From: Agarophyton chilense
Taxonomy: Eukaryota; Rhodophyta; Florideophyceae; Gracilariales; Gracilariaceae
Direction of reading: 5' to 3'
Assembly: GCA_030374765.1 (NCBI GenBank)
Contig: JARGXX010000090.1
Location: 372,001 to 436,000 of the forward strand
Length of the DNA stretch: 64,000 bases
Below are positions 31,002-42,987 of this stretch, in pieces. Each line of letters begins with the position of its first letter. Position 1 is the stretch's first letter. The notes under the pieces were generated by a model. It was not told where the DNA came from and did no database searches. It worked only from the letters and a program-made list of their open reading frames with translations. The position numbers were made by a program, and so were the translations under genes.

Positions 31002-31940
31002 TGAAGTGCAACCATCGTGAGGGCCGTTTTCCAGTACTTGGTTGTTTTTCCGCCTCGGGCGATACTTGTGAGATCTATGAGTAATACCGCTACTAGCGGG
31101 CTGGCGTAGCCAGTAGTATACGCGTTGTACGCGAAGTGCACCGGCGGCCGTGCGCCGTGGCCCCGATTCGAGTGTGACTTACCCACGTGTACCACGGATG
31201 GTCCAGGACAGGTTGGCACAGCATAGCTGGACATTTCTCTATTTATTTAGCTTTATTACACTAGGTTAGGGAGCTCTCTACAGTATTCTACACTATATAG
31301 TGCCAGGGCGATCTCGCCCTGACACTCGGTAAACCTCCCCAACCAGGGTTCTTGGCTCTAAGTCTTTTTCCGCTTTCGCGAGTCTTTCACACTCTGCGGA
31401 GGTGAAGCCGCGTTACTAGCGGTAGACTTATCCACCCTGCGTCAACAGGAGACTCACCGCCGTTAGCGGGTATATCTTTCATACCAACCAGGGTTCTTGG
31501 CTCTAAGTCTTTTTCCGCTTTCGCGAGTCTTCCAAACTCTACGGAGGTGAAGCCGCGTTACTAACGGTAGACTTATCCACCCTGCGTCAACAGGAGACTC
31601 ACCGCTGTTAGCGTGTATATCTTTCATACCACTGCCGTGTTCTCGCCCCAGTATTGGGTTTGCTACATATTTCTTTTGGCTCTCGTGGCCCATGCCCCCG
31701 ATCGCTCCCACTGGGTGGTCCCCCCTTTATCACTTGCCCACTCCCGTGGAATACAGCTAATACCTGGTCTGCTCCCTTCTAGCATCCCGCACTCTCCCCG
31801 CTTGGCGTGCCGGTGAACCTCGGCCTTACACCCCGACTTAGTCGTGTTCACTCCGGAGAGGCTCCGTCGCCGTGCTACCCTCTTTGGAGGAAGACTCGGA
31901 CATCTTCGTGTGTTTCCGCCGCCCTTGGCGTTGCACTACA
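31002..31940 (+). repeat. 5' LTR of the gypsy element
   Basis: 939 bp, starting TGAAGTGCAACC and ending GTTGCACTACA. It contains a 145-bp tandem duplication. The AT-rich stretch TCTATTTATTTAGC and TATATAGTGCC near 31230-31305 could include the promoter and polyadenylation signals. Confidence 0.93.
31339..31630 (+). repeat. 145-bp tandem duplication inside the 5' LTR
   Basis: Two head-to-tail copies of a unit beginning CCAACCAGGGTTCTTGGC and ending TATATCTTTCATA. The same duplication is in the 3' LTR (about 42386-42677), so it predates this insertion and belongs to the family's LTR, not to this copy alone. Confidence 0.9.
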
Positions 31941-31943
31941 AAC

Positions 31944-31957
31944 TGGTCTCCCGACTT
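31944..31957 (+). other. Primer-binding-like site
   Basis: TGGTCTCCCGACTT lies three bases after the 5' LTR, where a tRNA primer would pair. The same core TGGTCTCCCGACT occurs beside the LTR of the older gypsy family at 60243-60258 (reverse strand), which supports a shared primer. I cannot name the tRNA. Confidence 0.6.
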
Positions 31958-32100
31958 AGAAGGCTAGGGGGACCTGGTTTGGTTGTTTTTCACATTGCTG
32001 TGCTGTCTTCTTTCGTCGAGAACTGCTTTCCAATTTCTTGGTTTGGACCCACTTGGTGGAAGCTTTTGCTGTCCTATTCTTAGTGGTCAACGCTACAACC

Positions 32101-34230
32101 ATGTCACGACTACCGTCGGAAGCGGAACCCGCGATCACGCGGAGCCGTTCCGTCAATGACGTGGTGCCTGCGGACCCTGGAAGGGTTCCCCCGCCGTTAC
32201 TTCAAGGCGCTCCGAACGCCAAGAGTAAGGGGTCGAACTCCTCCGAGAACAACAAGCTACCGCCTAAGGCGTCGAAGAATGGACCCAATTCTGGTGCTGG
32301 ACCGGCCCCTGCCGTGGATGACCCGGCTCTTGCCGACGAAAAGGCCCAGAAAAACGAGTTCCACATCGACACCAACTCAAGTGTGAGGCAGCAGATCCGC
32401 GTAATGCGGGAAGCGCACAATGCCTTCGTGGAAGAGTTCGAAGCCCTGCGTTCCAGGTGTGATGGCTCTTTTATGAAGGAAGTGGTTGACGACCTCCGCT
32501 TGTTGCCGGCGGACGTCAACACCCTGTTCGAATGTTTTGGTGGTCCCGCCGCTTACGTGGAAGGTGTCGAGACCCGATTCAATCGTGTTAGCGCACGTCT
32601 CCAGACGTTAGAGCAAACCATCTTGATGGAAGACGTCCCGGAGAAGCCGGTTGCTGTGTCGCACCAAGCGAAACACGAGAGGAAAAGGGACGATACCTGC
32701 CGTCGGCGTGGAAAGCGTGACAGCGATGACTCGGACTCGTCGAACTCCTCACGGTCGTCGCGTGGCTCTCACCATTCAAATGGGTCGGACTCGTCAGATT
32801 CGTCTTCTGACGATAGCCATCGCAGGCGTTCATCCCGTTCTAGACGGTCGTCTGCCACCAAAGGTGTGATCCGCGCCCACGAGAAGGGAAGGAAACACTC
32901 CGGGTTTAAGGAGCTGAAATGCACCAACCCCCTGTACAAGAAGTTGGTTTCTTACCGATACTATCGGCTAGAGAACTTCTCTTTGGATCGCACGCCTCGT
33001 GGCACGGGTAGAGGGAAGGATTGCATAAAGCGTATGCAACTGTCCCTCAGGAACCAGAGCTTTTCTGGAGAAGACCCCATTTTGGTGTTGGATTTCCTTG
33101 CGAGGTTCGTCGCCGAAGCGGATATTATCGGTATGACCGAAGGACAGGCGTTTATTGCACTTCCGTACTTTATGAAAGGCCTCGCCGAGGATCAATACAA
33201 CTCTGTAAGAGGTTCGTCTAGAGCCTCCGAAGGAGGGGTGACCTGCTGGCCAGAAGCAGTACAATACCTTTTGAGGTCCTACGCCACTAATAACGCGATT
33301 CAGTCGGCCATTCTCGCTCTTCGCGATACGCGCCAGAAGTCTGGAGAAACGGAAACCGAATTCTCGGTGCGCCTGAACAAGGCTTTTCACCGTAGTGGGA
33401 ACGTACACTCCGCCGGAGAGCGCTGCACCATGTTCATCGATGGACTGAACCCCGCTATCCGAACACTCTTGGCCCGTTACCGGGAAGACCGAAGGAAGAC
33501 CACGTATCTGGAGTTGGTCCAACACGCGCAAGCGGAAGGTGACGCTTTAAGAGCTCGTGCTCCCGGACACAGGTCGCGAACCGCCAAGGCGTTGGTGATG
33601 GAAACGAAGTCGCCATCCCTTTCGCTGATTGCGAGTGAGCGCCCCCAACAGGAGTACGACAACGTACACTTCGCCCGAAGCGATATCCATTCGGTCCCGA
33701 CAACCGAACTACCGTCTACGACGGACGACTCATATGACACGGCCCAGGATGGACCCCTGCTGTACGTAGACTCTCCCCGTGTTCACGGACCTCGCATCCC
33801 GTATTCAAACGGTGCGCTCCGACAGAGTCGCCCTGGATGGAAGGATACCCGCCAAGCGGTGAAGTTCACGGATGCTCGCTCCGGTTTGCAGCCCTCACGC
33901 CCGGGACTCATATGCCACATATGCTACGAACACGGTCACATTTCACCGGACTGTATCCTCACCATGAGGGACGTAGCCCGAGTAATCGGTAATTATGAGG
34001 CGTTGACCCCAGTGGAAAAGCAGATTGTTCCGATGACGTCGTATCTTCGAGCGAAGATCGATTTTCCACGGAGTATTCCGGAGGCGAAACCGCGAAATGC
34101 GTTGCTTTACCCTGCCGGGCAGGCTCCCGACCACCGCCCCGTTCCTTCAAACCCCGCCGCTGGTGCCCCATTGCTAGTGTTTCAGGATTCTGAGGCCCCG
34201 CCCCAGGCGGATGGGACTCAGGAAAACTGA
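32101..34230 (+). mobile_element. gag region of the gypsy element
   Basis: Structural-protein region of the element. I prefer the start MSRLPSEAEP over one 63 bases upstream because of its position after the leader. Visible parts: a helical N-terminal region, an SR-like patch of Asp/Ser/Arg near residues 205-260, a capsid-like helical core (about 300-510) and a zinc knuckle CHICYEHGHISPDC near the end (about 33910-33955). It ends shortly before the protease region. Confidence 0.85.
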
Positions 34231-34268
34231 TTTCGGGAGTCTCCCCTTCGGGAGAGGCGTCCCCAACA

Positions 34269-37200
34269 GTGAGGTTGACGACGCCCGAGGCGTCTCCGCC
34301 TCGCTGCCCGGTCACAATCCTCACGAGGAAACAGGCCGTCTCAGACGTGTACTCTGAACACTTTGGTGTTCTACGTCGACCGTGGAAACGTGTTCTTAAC
34401 CGCCGGCTCCCGGATAGAGTCTTAGTAATGGCCAAGCGCAATTACAAGGTGTATGCCGACCTTGGCCTTTCTACCCAGTTTATGGTTCGAGTCCTTACTG
34501 TCTTGGACACAGGTGCTGGTCCGAATTTCATCGTGGAGTCGCTGCTGCCCCCGCCCTTGCGGTCTCAGATCCGCCTTGGCGTGGCGCCCGACGTCGCGGA
34601 CGCGAATAACAACCCGTTTTCAACGGTTGGAACCGTCGCTCTCGTCGTTCGCTTGGGCTCCTTCGTGGTGAAACTCGACTTTATTGTATGCCGGAAATTG
34701 GCTGCCCCCATCATCTTGGGATGTGACTTCTGTGACAGATTCGTTGACGCCATAAAGCCCTGCATAAAGCGTGTTGAGATGGAAGACGGCTCGTCGGTCC
34801 CGATTGTCCGTCCTCCGCTGCGGCGTGCCTCCAAGAAGCACGTACCGCTTCCTGCCGCGCAGGAACCTTCACCCGCTTCTCGGGAGTCTACCAAGCTCCG
34901 CGTGGCTGCGTCTGTCCGAATCCCGCCAGAGTCCCAAGTATGGGTGCGTGTCACTTCCCGTCAACACGGTTTACGAGTCATTCAGCCTCTCTCATCTCTA
35001 TACGATGGATATCAACTCGCCGTGGCGAATGGAGTTGCGCAGATTGTCCCAGACAAGCCGTTCACCGTGCTCGTTGCCAATTTGGGCTCCACCCCCCAGT
35101 CACTGGTGAAAAACCAAGTTATTGGATCGGTATTGCCTCACCCCACCGCGATGGTCCCCACTAGGCTGACCGCTGCCTAAGTCCTCGGTCTCGTTCACTA
35201 TAAGGAGGGGGAGGAATCTGCCGTCCAATCACCGAATGATTCGGAATCGCAACCTGCCGAAACAGAAAAGAAGCCCGTTCCGACGAGTTACGACCGGGTA
35301 GACCCCGTGAAAGAACTCGAAGAACTCGACCTCGGTCATGTACCGGAGTTACACCGTGAAAGTCTGCGTGAGATGTTACGGGAGTTTACCACAATGTGGG
35401 ATGGCTCTCTTGGTGAGATAAATACAACGGAACACTGGATAGATTTATTGCCGAACACCCGACCGGTGGCTCAACACCCTTACAGGGCAGGCCCCAAGGC
35501 TCGAGAAGAGGAACAGTTCCAAGTGGACAAAATGCTCCGAGCTGGAGTGATCGAACCGGCTCAGTCGCCGTGGGCATCCCCAGTGGTACTGATTCCGAAA
35601 CCCGATGGGTCCTGGCGCTTTTGCATCGACTACCGTCGCTTGAACGATGTTACCGTCAAGGACGTGTATCCGATCCCACGAATGGATGAGTACATCGACT
35701 CTCTCGGCACTGCTACCGTGTTCACGGATTTGGACGCCAATTGGGGATATTTGCAGGTTCCCGTTAGGGAGGGGGACCAAGATAAGACTGCGTTTGTCTG
35801 TCACTCGGGACTCTACCGTTTTAAACGGATGCCTTTTGGTCTAACCAATGCTCCCGCTACCTTTCAGCGTGCTATCGACATTTTGGTGGCCCGCTTTAAG
35901 TTGCGTACTAGCCTCGTCTATTTGGACGATATCATTGTATTCTCAGACAATCTGGATGACCATCTCACCCATGTCAGCGACATAATGACCACGCTACGTG
36001 ATGCTGGAATAACCCTCAAACTGAGGAAATGTGAGTTCTTTACCGATACTGTAAAGTATCTCGGGCACATTATCAGTCCTGGACGTGTAATGATCGAGGA
36101 AGCTCGAGTGAGGTCCCTTCGCAAGGCGAAAGAACCCACTACCCAGACGGAACTGCGCTCCTTTCTAGGATTGGTCATCGTCTAACGACGGTTTATCCCT
36201 AACTTCGCTGACATCGCAGCCCCCTTGAACGCGCTTCTGCGGAAATGTCAACCACATAAACTGGACCCCTTTACGTCCGCCCAGACGGATGCTTTTAACT
36301 CCCTTAGGGAGGCTGTCACATCAGCACCGATTCTATCGTTACCGAAACCCGGACTACCGTTTTCCGTGGACACAGACTCTAGCGACTACCAGGTAGGCTG
36401 TGCGCTCTTTCAAACTACTCCCGAAGGAGAACGCAAACCCATTGGGTACTGGTCACGCTCGCTCAATGTCCACGAGCGGAACTACTCCGTGTCGGAGAAG
36501 GAGTGCCTCGCAGTTGTGTGGGCCCTCTCTACACTCCGCCCCTACCTCATGGGTGTGCACTTTACCGTTTACACGGACCACTCGTCCCTACGATGGCTCA
36601 TGACCATCTCGGAGCCGTCAGGCCGCTTAATGCGTTGGAGACTCCGCCTCGCGGAATATGAATTTGAAGTGATCTACAAGAAGGGCACTCAGAACGCGCA
36701 AGCGGACGCGCTCTTGCGTTTACCCACCAATGGGGAAGCTCTAGCCGTCGATGACGAGGATATACCTTGCTTCGTCGTAGACGATGGAACACCGGGGGAC
36801 CCGGATTGGTTACACGATAAATGGAACGAAAGCCCGGAATCGGATGATGATATTGACGCATTGCTCGTCTCAGACGATTCAGAGAAACCCCCGCCGGGTA
36901 ATTTTGTGCCGATACCCCCGGAGGAGATGGTCAGAGAACAGCAGGGTGACCCCTTCTGTACGAAGATTCGCGCCTGGCTTAATGGCGGTGCACAACTCCC
37001 TTTCGAGGTGAACGATCTTGGATACCTCGTCAGGACGGTTCAGTCATCCCCACAAGTCGTGGTGCCGCAAACTCTACAGTCTAGAGTTTTGCATCTATCG
37101 CACTATGCGAAACTTGGTGGACACGCCGGTGGACGGAAGCTCTACCTCACTTTGCGAAGGAATTTCTACTGGCCCGCCATGGCGGTGGATTGCTACGCAA

Positions 37201-39974
37201 CGGTGCGGTTTTGTACCGAATGTGCTAAGAATCGGGTGAAACTTCGCAAGTACTCAACGAAGTTGAAACTATTCCCGGCACGGGCTCCTCTCGAGTTTGT
37301 CGCCATTGACATCCTCGGCAAGCTCCTCACCACACGACGTGGGCATAAGTTTTTACTCGTTTTCACGGATCGTTTCTCAAAACTGGTTCGGACCGTACCT
37401 TTACGGAAGATATCCGCTTTCACGGTTGCACAAGCATTTGTAACCCATTGGGTATTCGTCTACGACCCGCCGGTTAATCTTCTATCCGATAACGGAAAAC
37501 AGTTCGCATCGCGATTCTTCGAGGACGTGTGCAGGATTCTTGACATCAAGAACCTGTTCACCAAGACCTATCACCCCCAGTGTAATGGGTATGTGGAGCG
37601 GTTTAACCGAACGCTATTAGCGTCTCTCCGTTCTTACGTGGCCGACCACCCAAAGACATGGGATTTATATACCGACGCCTTGACGTTCGCGTACAATACG
37701 CAGGTACACCGCACTACGGGCTTGACTCCATTCGAACTGGTCTTGTCCCGCCCTCCGCCCTCTGTCGCGTTAGAACCCTAGCCCACGCTGGATGCGTTCC
37801 CTTCCGTGAAGGATTATCGCCACAGGTGGAAAGAGTGGCTTACGAAGCTGATCCCGGTCGCCCGAAGCTCGATGGCTCGTGCCCAAGCCGCTTACAAGCG
37901 TGATTTCGACTCTCGCGTACGCGGTATGGCCCTGCCAATCAAAGCAGGTGACTTCGTCTTCGTCCGTAAGGAGTACTGGAACCCTGAAAAGGAAAAGAAG
38001 CACAAGCGTTCTTCCGTCGCGGACGGTCCTTACAATGTCATTTCGGTGAAAGACGACACCATCGTGGTGGAAATTGTCGACGCTCATGAGCGGATCTCCC
38101 GCGACCGCGTTGTACTCGCCCCGCCACCGACGTTGGAAGTAACCGAAATGGGTCAACAATCCCTCTCTGCGGATGATGGTGCTCGGCACACAACAGTGGC
38201 TCAGCCCACTGCCGTGGTTCCCAGACCTTCTGCGTTACCACACCCTACCCGGGGACTCTCTGAGTTGCCGATCTTATCGGACCAAGGCCATAATGGCCTC
38301 TCTTCTCTCACGCCACGGCGCGGTGTCTACCCCCGCCCGTTGGGCGTTTCAACCACTCCCCATGCCGCTCCGTCTCAGGAGGGGGAGGAGGCTCATAACT
38401 CTCGTCGAGAGACGGAAACCGCTTCGTCGCGTCATGACAATCGTGGTGCACGGACTCCTGAACACACCAGCAAGAACAACGGTGATCCGGACTTCCCGTC
38501 TACCGACGTCCCATCTCCGCATTTGCGCGCTACAGCCGTTGCTGAACCCTCTATGGGAAGCACCACCGCATCTGCATCTGATCGCACTCCCCACGGGGAC
38601 TCTACTCGACAAGACGCACCACGTAGTGGAAACCCTCTCGCCGAAGCGAAACCGAAATCGTCGCAGGATGCTGTTCGCCCTCGCGATACTGGACCGGCTA
38701 TGCCGTCGAGCGTTGACCCGCAGCCCGTGGGTCACGGTTCTTCGACACCAGCTACGCTGGAAAACTTAGAGCACGCCCTCGCAGGCCCCTCTAGGCCAAA
38801 TCGATCGGAAGTGGTCCCTCGTACTGTACGGCAGGACACACCGGCTAAGCCGGGCAAGCACACCGTAGCAGACGGGAGACTCACACCCAGCACGCTTGAT
38901 GCTGTTTCAGAACCCGCGCGCAGTGGCGGACGCACTCCGAGTGTCTCGGTTGACCCCGACAGCGTTATCGAAGGCGCACCGGTCACCCCGGAGAATGTGC
39001 CCGTCAAGGACGGAAGCACCTCGTCGCCGAGTGAAGTTGAACCCTCGAAAGGGATAGTTGAGAACGAACTCGCTCCCCGCAGGGGTTCCTCGCCGCGCAC
39101 TTCGCCGCCCGTTGGTGAGGAAGGCACGGTTGACCCGGAGTTGCACGCCCGTCGCGGTACTGTGTCGCTTAAGCGAGCAGACATACCGGCAGCGCCGTTG
39201 CACACGCCCTCACGTGAGGAGGCGGAACGCAGCTCGTCGCAAAGTACTCCCAGCCATCAGCCGGACGTGTCACGTGACCAGACGACACCCAGCTCGGGAG
39301 ATACGCCAATCAACGCCCAAGGCGGCTCACCCGGCAAGGCACGACGCCCCGTGATGAAACCGCCTCCCGCGTCAAGTCCAGCACCGTCGCGACGTATTTC
39401 ACCCCGACGACTCGCGGAACGCGACCGCGAAACCCAGCCTTGGGATGATTCCGCGTTCCCCCGAAGGGTGGCCTCTGCACGAGAACTCTCGGAAAGCATT
39501 CCGACCCAAACACTGGGAGAATTGCCCCACGGGAAGGCCTCCGGCCGAAGCCGTCGAACTGAAGCTCTTCGTGATGACGCCTTGGCGGAAGCAACCCGCC
39601 AAGCGGCCAAGGCAACCCGGAACCCGATTCGTTCCCCTACCCAGGGCATGGAAAGGCAACGCCAACCCATGGACCCCTCGGGGGAAGGGCACAGTAGCCC
39701 ACACGCACCTGCGGACGTACACCGGTTTGGTCCGGTGACGCGTACACTGCAAGGGCGGGAAGTCTACGAGAAGGAGTTCGTGGTCGACCACATAGTGGAG
39801 CACTCATATCATCCGGATGGTTATAATCAATACCTCGTCCGTTGGTACGGTTTAGGGCCCGAATGGGATTCGGATGAGCCGATGGAACATCTCCCACGTT
39901 CGAAGGTGGTGTCATATCACCGCAGAACGCGGACGGGAATCCCGGCATCGGTTGTTAAAGCCCAGGTGGGATAA
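34269..39974 (+). mobile_element. pol region of the gypsy element, with chromodomain tail
   Basis: Enzymatic region read in order: protease (VLDTGAGPNFI, about 34.5 kb), reverse transcriptase (FTDLDANWGYLQVPV, YLDDIIVFSD, about 35.5-36.1 kb), RNase H (VDTDSSDYQVGCALF, about 36.4 kb), integrase zinc finger (CTECAKNR) and core (VAIDILGK, LLSDNGKQF, VERFNRTL; about 37.1-37.7 kb), then about 500 residues of Ser/Pro/Thr-rich linker (38.1-39.7 kb) and a chromodomain (VVDHIVEHSYHPDGYNQYLV, about 39.78-39.93 kb). The very long linker before the chromodomain is unusual for the group. A few breaks separate parts of this region. Confidence 0.9.
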
Positions 39975-40153
39975 CACCCACCTTGGTGGAAGAGAAAAGA
40001 GAAGTAGGTTTGCTTGAGAACAGGCTGGTGAAGGAAGGTTTTGGGTTACACAAGTCACTTGGTTTTTATTCGAAGCTATCGATGGAAAACCGAGCACTCA
40101 GGATACTACTCTAAGTCACAATGGAAAACTCCCCATCGGGATCGCGTGCCCCG

Positions 40154-42013
40154 TCACGGGTTCGGCTCACCGCCCCCGGGTTGGTTACCTCCCTGGAGGC
40201 GGGTGATCAAGGCCTCGTGACCCGCCGGAGCGGAGCTCGCATCGCCTGGGGCGGACGCCCCACCACTTGGGAGATTCACCGGTGAAACCGGAGGTGGTCC
40301 AGCTACCGCGTACTCCGACCCAGCCCCCGCGGGGTTATCCAAATCCACGTAAGGCGTGGCTGGCGTCCCCGCGTTATAGGGACCTTCCGCTTCGGATCCC
40401 TCGACCTCCGCCTCGGCGTACGCTTCCCCGTCGTCGGGTTCGTTGTCCACCATTGGATCGTCGCCGTCGTAGACGTGGTAATATTCATCCGCGTCCACGA
40501 AACCCATGGGATGCCCCTCGGGGATATGGCGCGGTGCAAACCGGAGTTCGTTCGCTTCCTCCGCGGAGATTTCGTGCCCTTCCCAAGGGTCAAAGTATAC
40601 GAAATCACCTCCCAAGGGAGTACGTCTTCCTGGTGACAGGTCCTGACCCCGGCTACCCACGGTGCGCCCGCTTTGTTCAATCGGAACGGTGGTCCAGGCC
40701 AACTGGTCGATGTAATCGAGAAGACCCGCCACTTCTTCGGCGTTGGTTACTCCACCAAGTGGGATGCTCAGGTGCATGCTGCGAATCGCGGACCTCAACC
40801 GGAACGGGAGGAACCACAGTCTGTACTGGTCATACACCTCCCAGAGGAGGAACACCGCCGCGCGGACTGCCCATTCGGTAATCACCACGGACCACAGTCC
40901 GGACTCGGGATCCTCGATGAGGTACGTACCGTAATACGTGATGACTGGTGGCAGCTCGATGTAACAGCCCCGGCAGGCCTCGAGGTTCGACCACCACGGT
41001 GGAATGAGGACATAGCGACCCCGTCGGTCGGCCACGCGAAGGCGTTCGATCTCCACGTTCTGATACGGGACCAAATACCCGAATCGGGATCGTTCTCGAC
41101 GCTCGAAGCAGATCAGGGCGAGGAAGTTGGCCCGCGCAAGTCGACGCATGTAGCAAAATTCTGCCCGGATAATCGGTCGCGTCCAGCACATGGCCTCTTG
41201 CCGTGCTACCGGGATGCCCCTCCACGAGAGTGTTTCCAAACCCGCCAGGCGGTCGACGTAACCAATCTCACCTTGAGTGCGGTAAAGCCGAATGTTGGTG
41301 CCGAGACCATCGGGGATGGGATATTCGAAAGGAGCCCGGCGAAGCCGTTGATTGCCAAGAAGGACGAAGGTCGCATGAGCGGAAGCCGAGGTTTCACTAC
41401 CCCGGCGCGCCACAGCGTGGACCGGAACCGCTACGCGGCGTCGCCAATCCAACGAAGTTGTCGCCACGGCCGGGATATCGCCCAGCAGCATCCCGTTTCC
41501 ATCGGTGTACATCGCTAGGAGCGCTTCGTTTAACACCGCAATCGGGTGGAACCACGGCGCAAGCCGGAGAACGGACGCATGATGCCCAGGATGGCGCCCG
41601 ACAAGCATGTCGTATGGCGGCCACCCTCTCGGGGGGAACATTCCGTACGGAGCAGCAGCCGCGTTCGAGATAGGAATCTGCGGCGCAGCCGATGACGCGC
41701 TTTGCGGAAGCGGAGCGGACCGGAAGCCGGAGAAATACCCCGCAGGGAGACGGTTGGGTTGATTGTTTTGGTTGCTCATCGGTGAGCGAAGAGGCCGGAT
41801 GACCGGAAGAGGAGACCGGCGAAGCGAAAGACGATGCCGAAGAATCGGAGGACTGGCACGCAAGGATGCTGATTCGGTTAAGAGGGAACGTTGAGAACGG
41901 TTGTTGCCAGGAGACTGGAGTTTTGCCGCACTGCGTTTGTTGGCATCGGATGAAGTGGATCCCAGCGAGCTGGTTGCACTCTTATGCATTCGTCTCGGCG
42001 CGTCGCCCACCAT
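40154..42013 (-). CDS. Antisense 619-codon frame of the gypsy element, function unknown
   Basis: An uninterrupted frame on the strand opposite to gag-pol, between the end of pol and 36 bases before the 3' LTR. It begins MVGDAPRRMHKSATSSLGST. Residues 1-150 are Ser/Pro/Arg-rich and disordered-looking. About 150-450 look globular with many aromatic residues (PPYDMLVGRHPGHH, FVLLGNQRLRRAPFEYP, YVLIPPWWSNLEACRGCYIE, AVFLLWEVYDQYRLWFLPFR). The last 130 residues are acidic and then Gly/Pro-rich. I recognise no domain. Antisense extra frames in this position are known from several plant gypsy families. Its openness while pol has breaks suggests recent selection, or simply low stop density in GC-rich sequence. 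Confidence 0.6.
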   Translation of the reverse strand: MVGDAPRRMHKSATSSLGSTSSDANKRSAAKLQSPGNNRSQRSLLTESASLRASPPILRHRLSLRRSPLPVIRPLRSPMSNQNNQPNRLPAGYFSGFRSAPLPQSASSAAPQIPISNAAAAPYGMFPPRGWPPYDMLVGRHPGHHASVLRLAPWFHPIAVLNEALLAMYTDGNGMLLGDIPAVATTSLDWRRRVAVPVHAVARRGSETSASAHATFVLLGNQRLRRAPFEYPIPDGLGTNIRLYRTQGEIGYVDRLAGLETLSWRGIPVARQEAMCWTRPIIRAEFCYMRRLARANFLALICFERRERSRFGYLVPYQNVEIERLRVADRRGRYVLIPPWWSNLEACRGCYIELPPVITYYGTYLIEDPESGLWSVVITEWAVRAAVFLLWEVYDQYRLWFLPFRLRSAIRSMHLSIPLGGVTNAEEVAGLLDYIDQLAWTTVPIEQSGRTVGSRGQDLSPGRRTPLGGDFVYFDPWEGHEISAEEANELRFAPRHIPEGHPMGFVDADEYYHVYDGDDPMVDNEPDDGEAYAEAEVEGSEAEGPYNAGTPATPYVDLDNPAGAGSEYAVAGPPPVSPVNLPSGGASAPGDASSAPAGHEALITRLQGGNQPGGGEPNP

Positions 42014-42036
42014 CGCGGATGTCGTACTCGCGCCTC

Positions 42037-42048
42037 AGGATGGGGATA
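42037..42048 (+). other. Polypurine-like tract before the 3' LTR
   Basis: AGGATGGGGATA directly abuts the 3' LTR. This is where plus-strand priming occurs in LTR elements. It overlaps no coding frame of either strand. Confidence 0.6.
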
Positions 42049-42987
42049 TGAAGTGCAACCCTCGTGAGGGCCGTTTTACAGGACTTGGTTGTTTTTCCGC
42101 CTCGGGCGATACTTGTGAGATCTATGAGTAATACCGCTACTAGCGGGCTGGCGTAGCCAGGTGTATACGCGTTGTACGCCAAGTGCCCCGGCGGCCGTGC
42201 GCCGTGGCCCCGATTCGGGTGTGACTTACCCACGTGTACCACGGATGGCCCAGGACAGGTTGGCACAGCATAGCTGGACATTTCTCTATTTATTTAGCTT
42301 TATTACACTAGGTTAGGGAGCTCTCTACAGTATTCTACACTATATAGTGCCAGGGCGATCTGGCCCTGACACTCGGTAAACCTCCCCAACCAGGGTTCTT
42401 GGCTCTAAGTCTTTTTCCGCTTTCGCCAATCTTCCACACTCTACGGAGGTGAAGCCGCGTTACTAACGGTAGACTTATCCAACCTGCGTCAACAGGAGAC
42501 TCACCGCCGTTAGCGTGTATATCTTTCATACCAACCAGGGTTCTTGGCTCTAAGTCTTTTTCCGCTTTCGCGAGTCTTCCAAACTCTACGGAGGTGAAGC
42601 CGCGTTACTAACGGTAGACTTATCCACCCTGCGTCAACAGGAGACTCACCGCTGTTAGCGTGTATATCTTTCATACCACTGCCGTGTTCTCGCCCCAGTA
42701 TTGGGTTTGCTACATATTTCTTTTGGCTCTCGTGGCCCATGCCCCCGATCGCCCCCACTGGGTGGTCCCCCCTTTATCACTTGCCCACTCCCGTGGAATA
42801 CAGCTCATGCCTGCTCTGCTCCCTTCTAGCATCCCGCACTCTCCCTGCTTGGCGTGCCGGTGAACCTCGGCCTTACACCCCGACTTAGTCGTGTTCACTC
42901 CGGAGAGGCTCCGTCGCCGTGCTACCCTCCTTGGAGGAAGACTCGGACATCTTCGTGTGTTTCCGCCGCCCTTGGCGTTGCACTACA
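42049..42987 (+). repeat. 3' LTR of the gypsy element
   Basis: 939 bp, the same length as the 5' LTR. About 23 substitutions separate the two and I saw no length change. It contains the same 145-bp tandem duplication. Followed by AGTTC, the likely target duplication partner of AGTCC at 30997-31001. Confidence 0.93.

Larger units (their letters stand above)
31002..42987 (+). mobile_element. Ty3/gypsy chromodomain LTR retrotransposon, nearly whole
   Basis: An 11,986-bp element with two 939-bp LTRs (TGAAGTGCAACC...TTGCACTACA) and near-matching 5-bp flanks AGTCC and AGTTC. Order inside: primer-binding-like site, gag, protease, reverse transcriptase, RNase H, integrase, a long Ser/Pro-rich linker, chromodomain, then an antisense reading frame, a purine-rich tract and the 3' LTR. 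Domain order and the chromodomain identify a chromovirus-type gypsy element. The LTRs differ at about 23 positions by my eye count (about 2.4%), so it is fairly young in this genome. It is nearly whole, with only a few breaks (about three or four) in the sense-strand coding. It is the youngest large insertion in the window. Confidence 0.93.
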
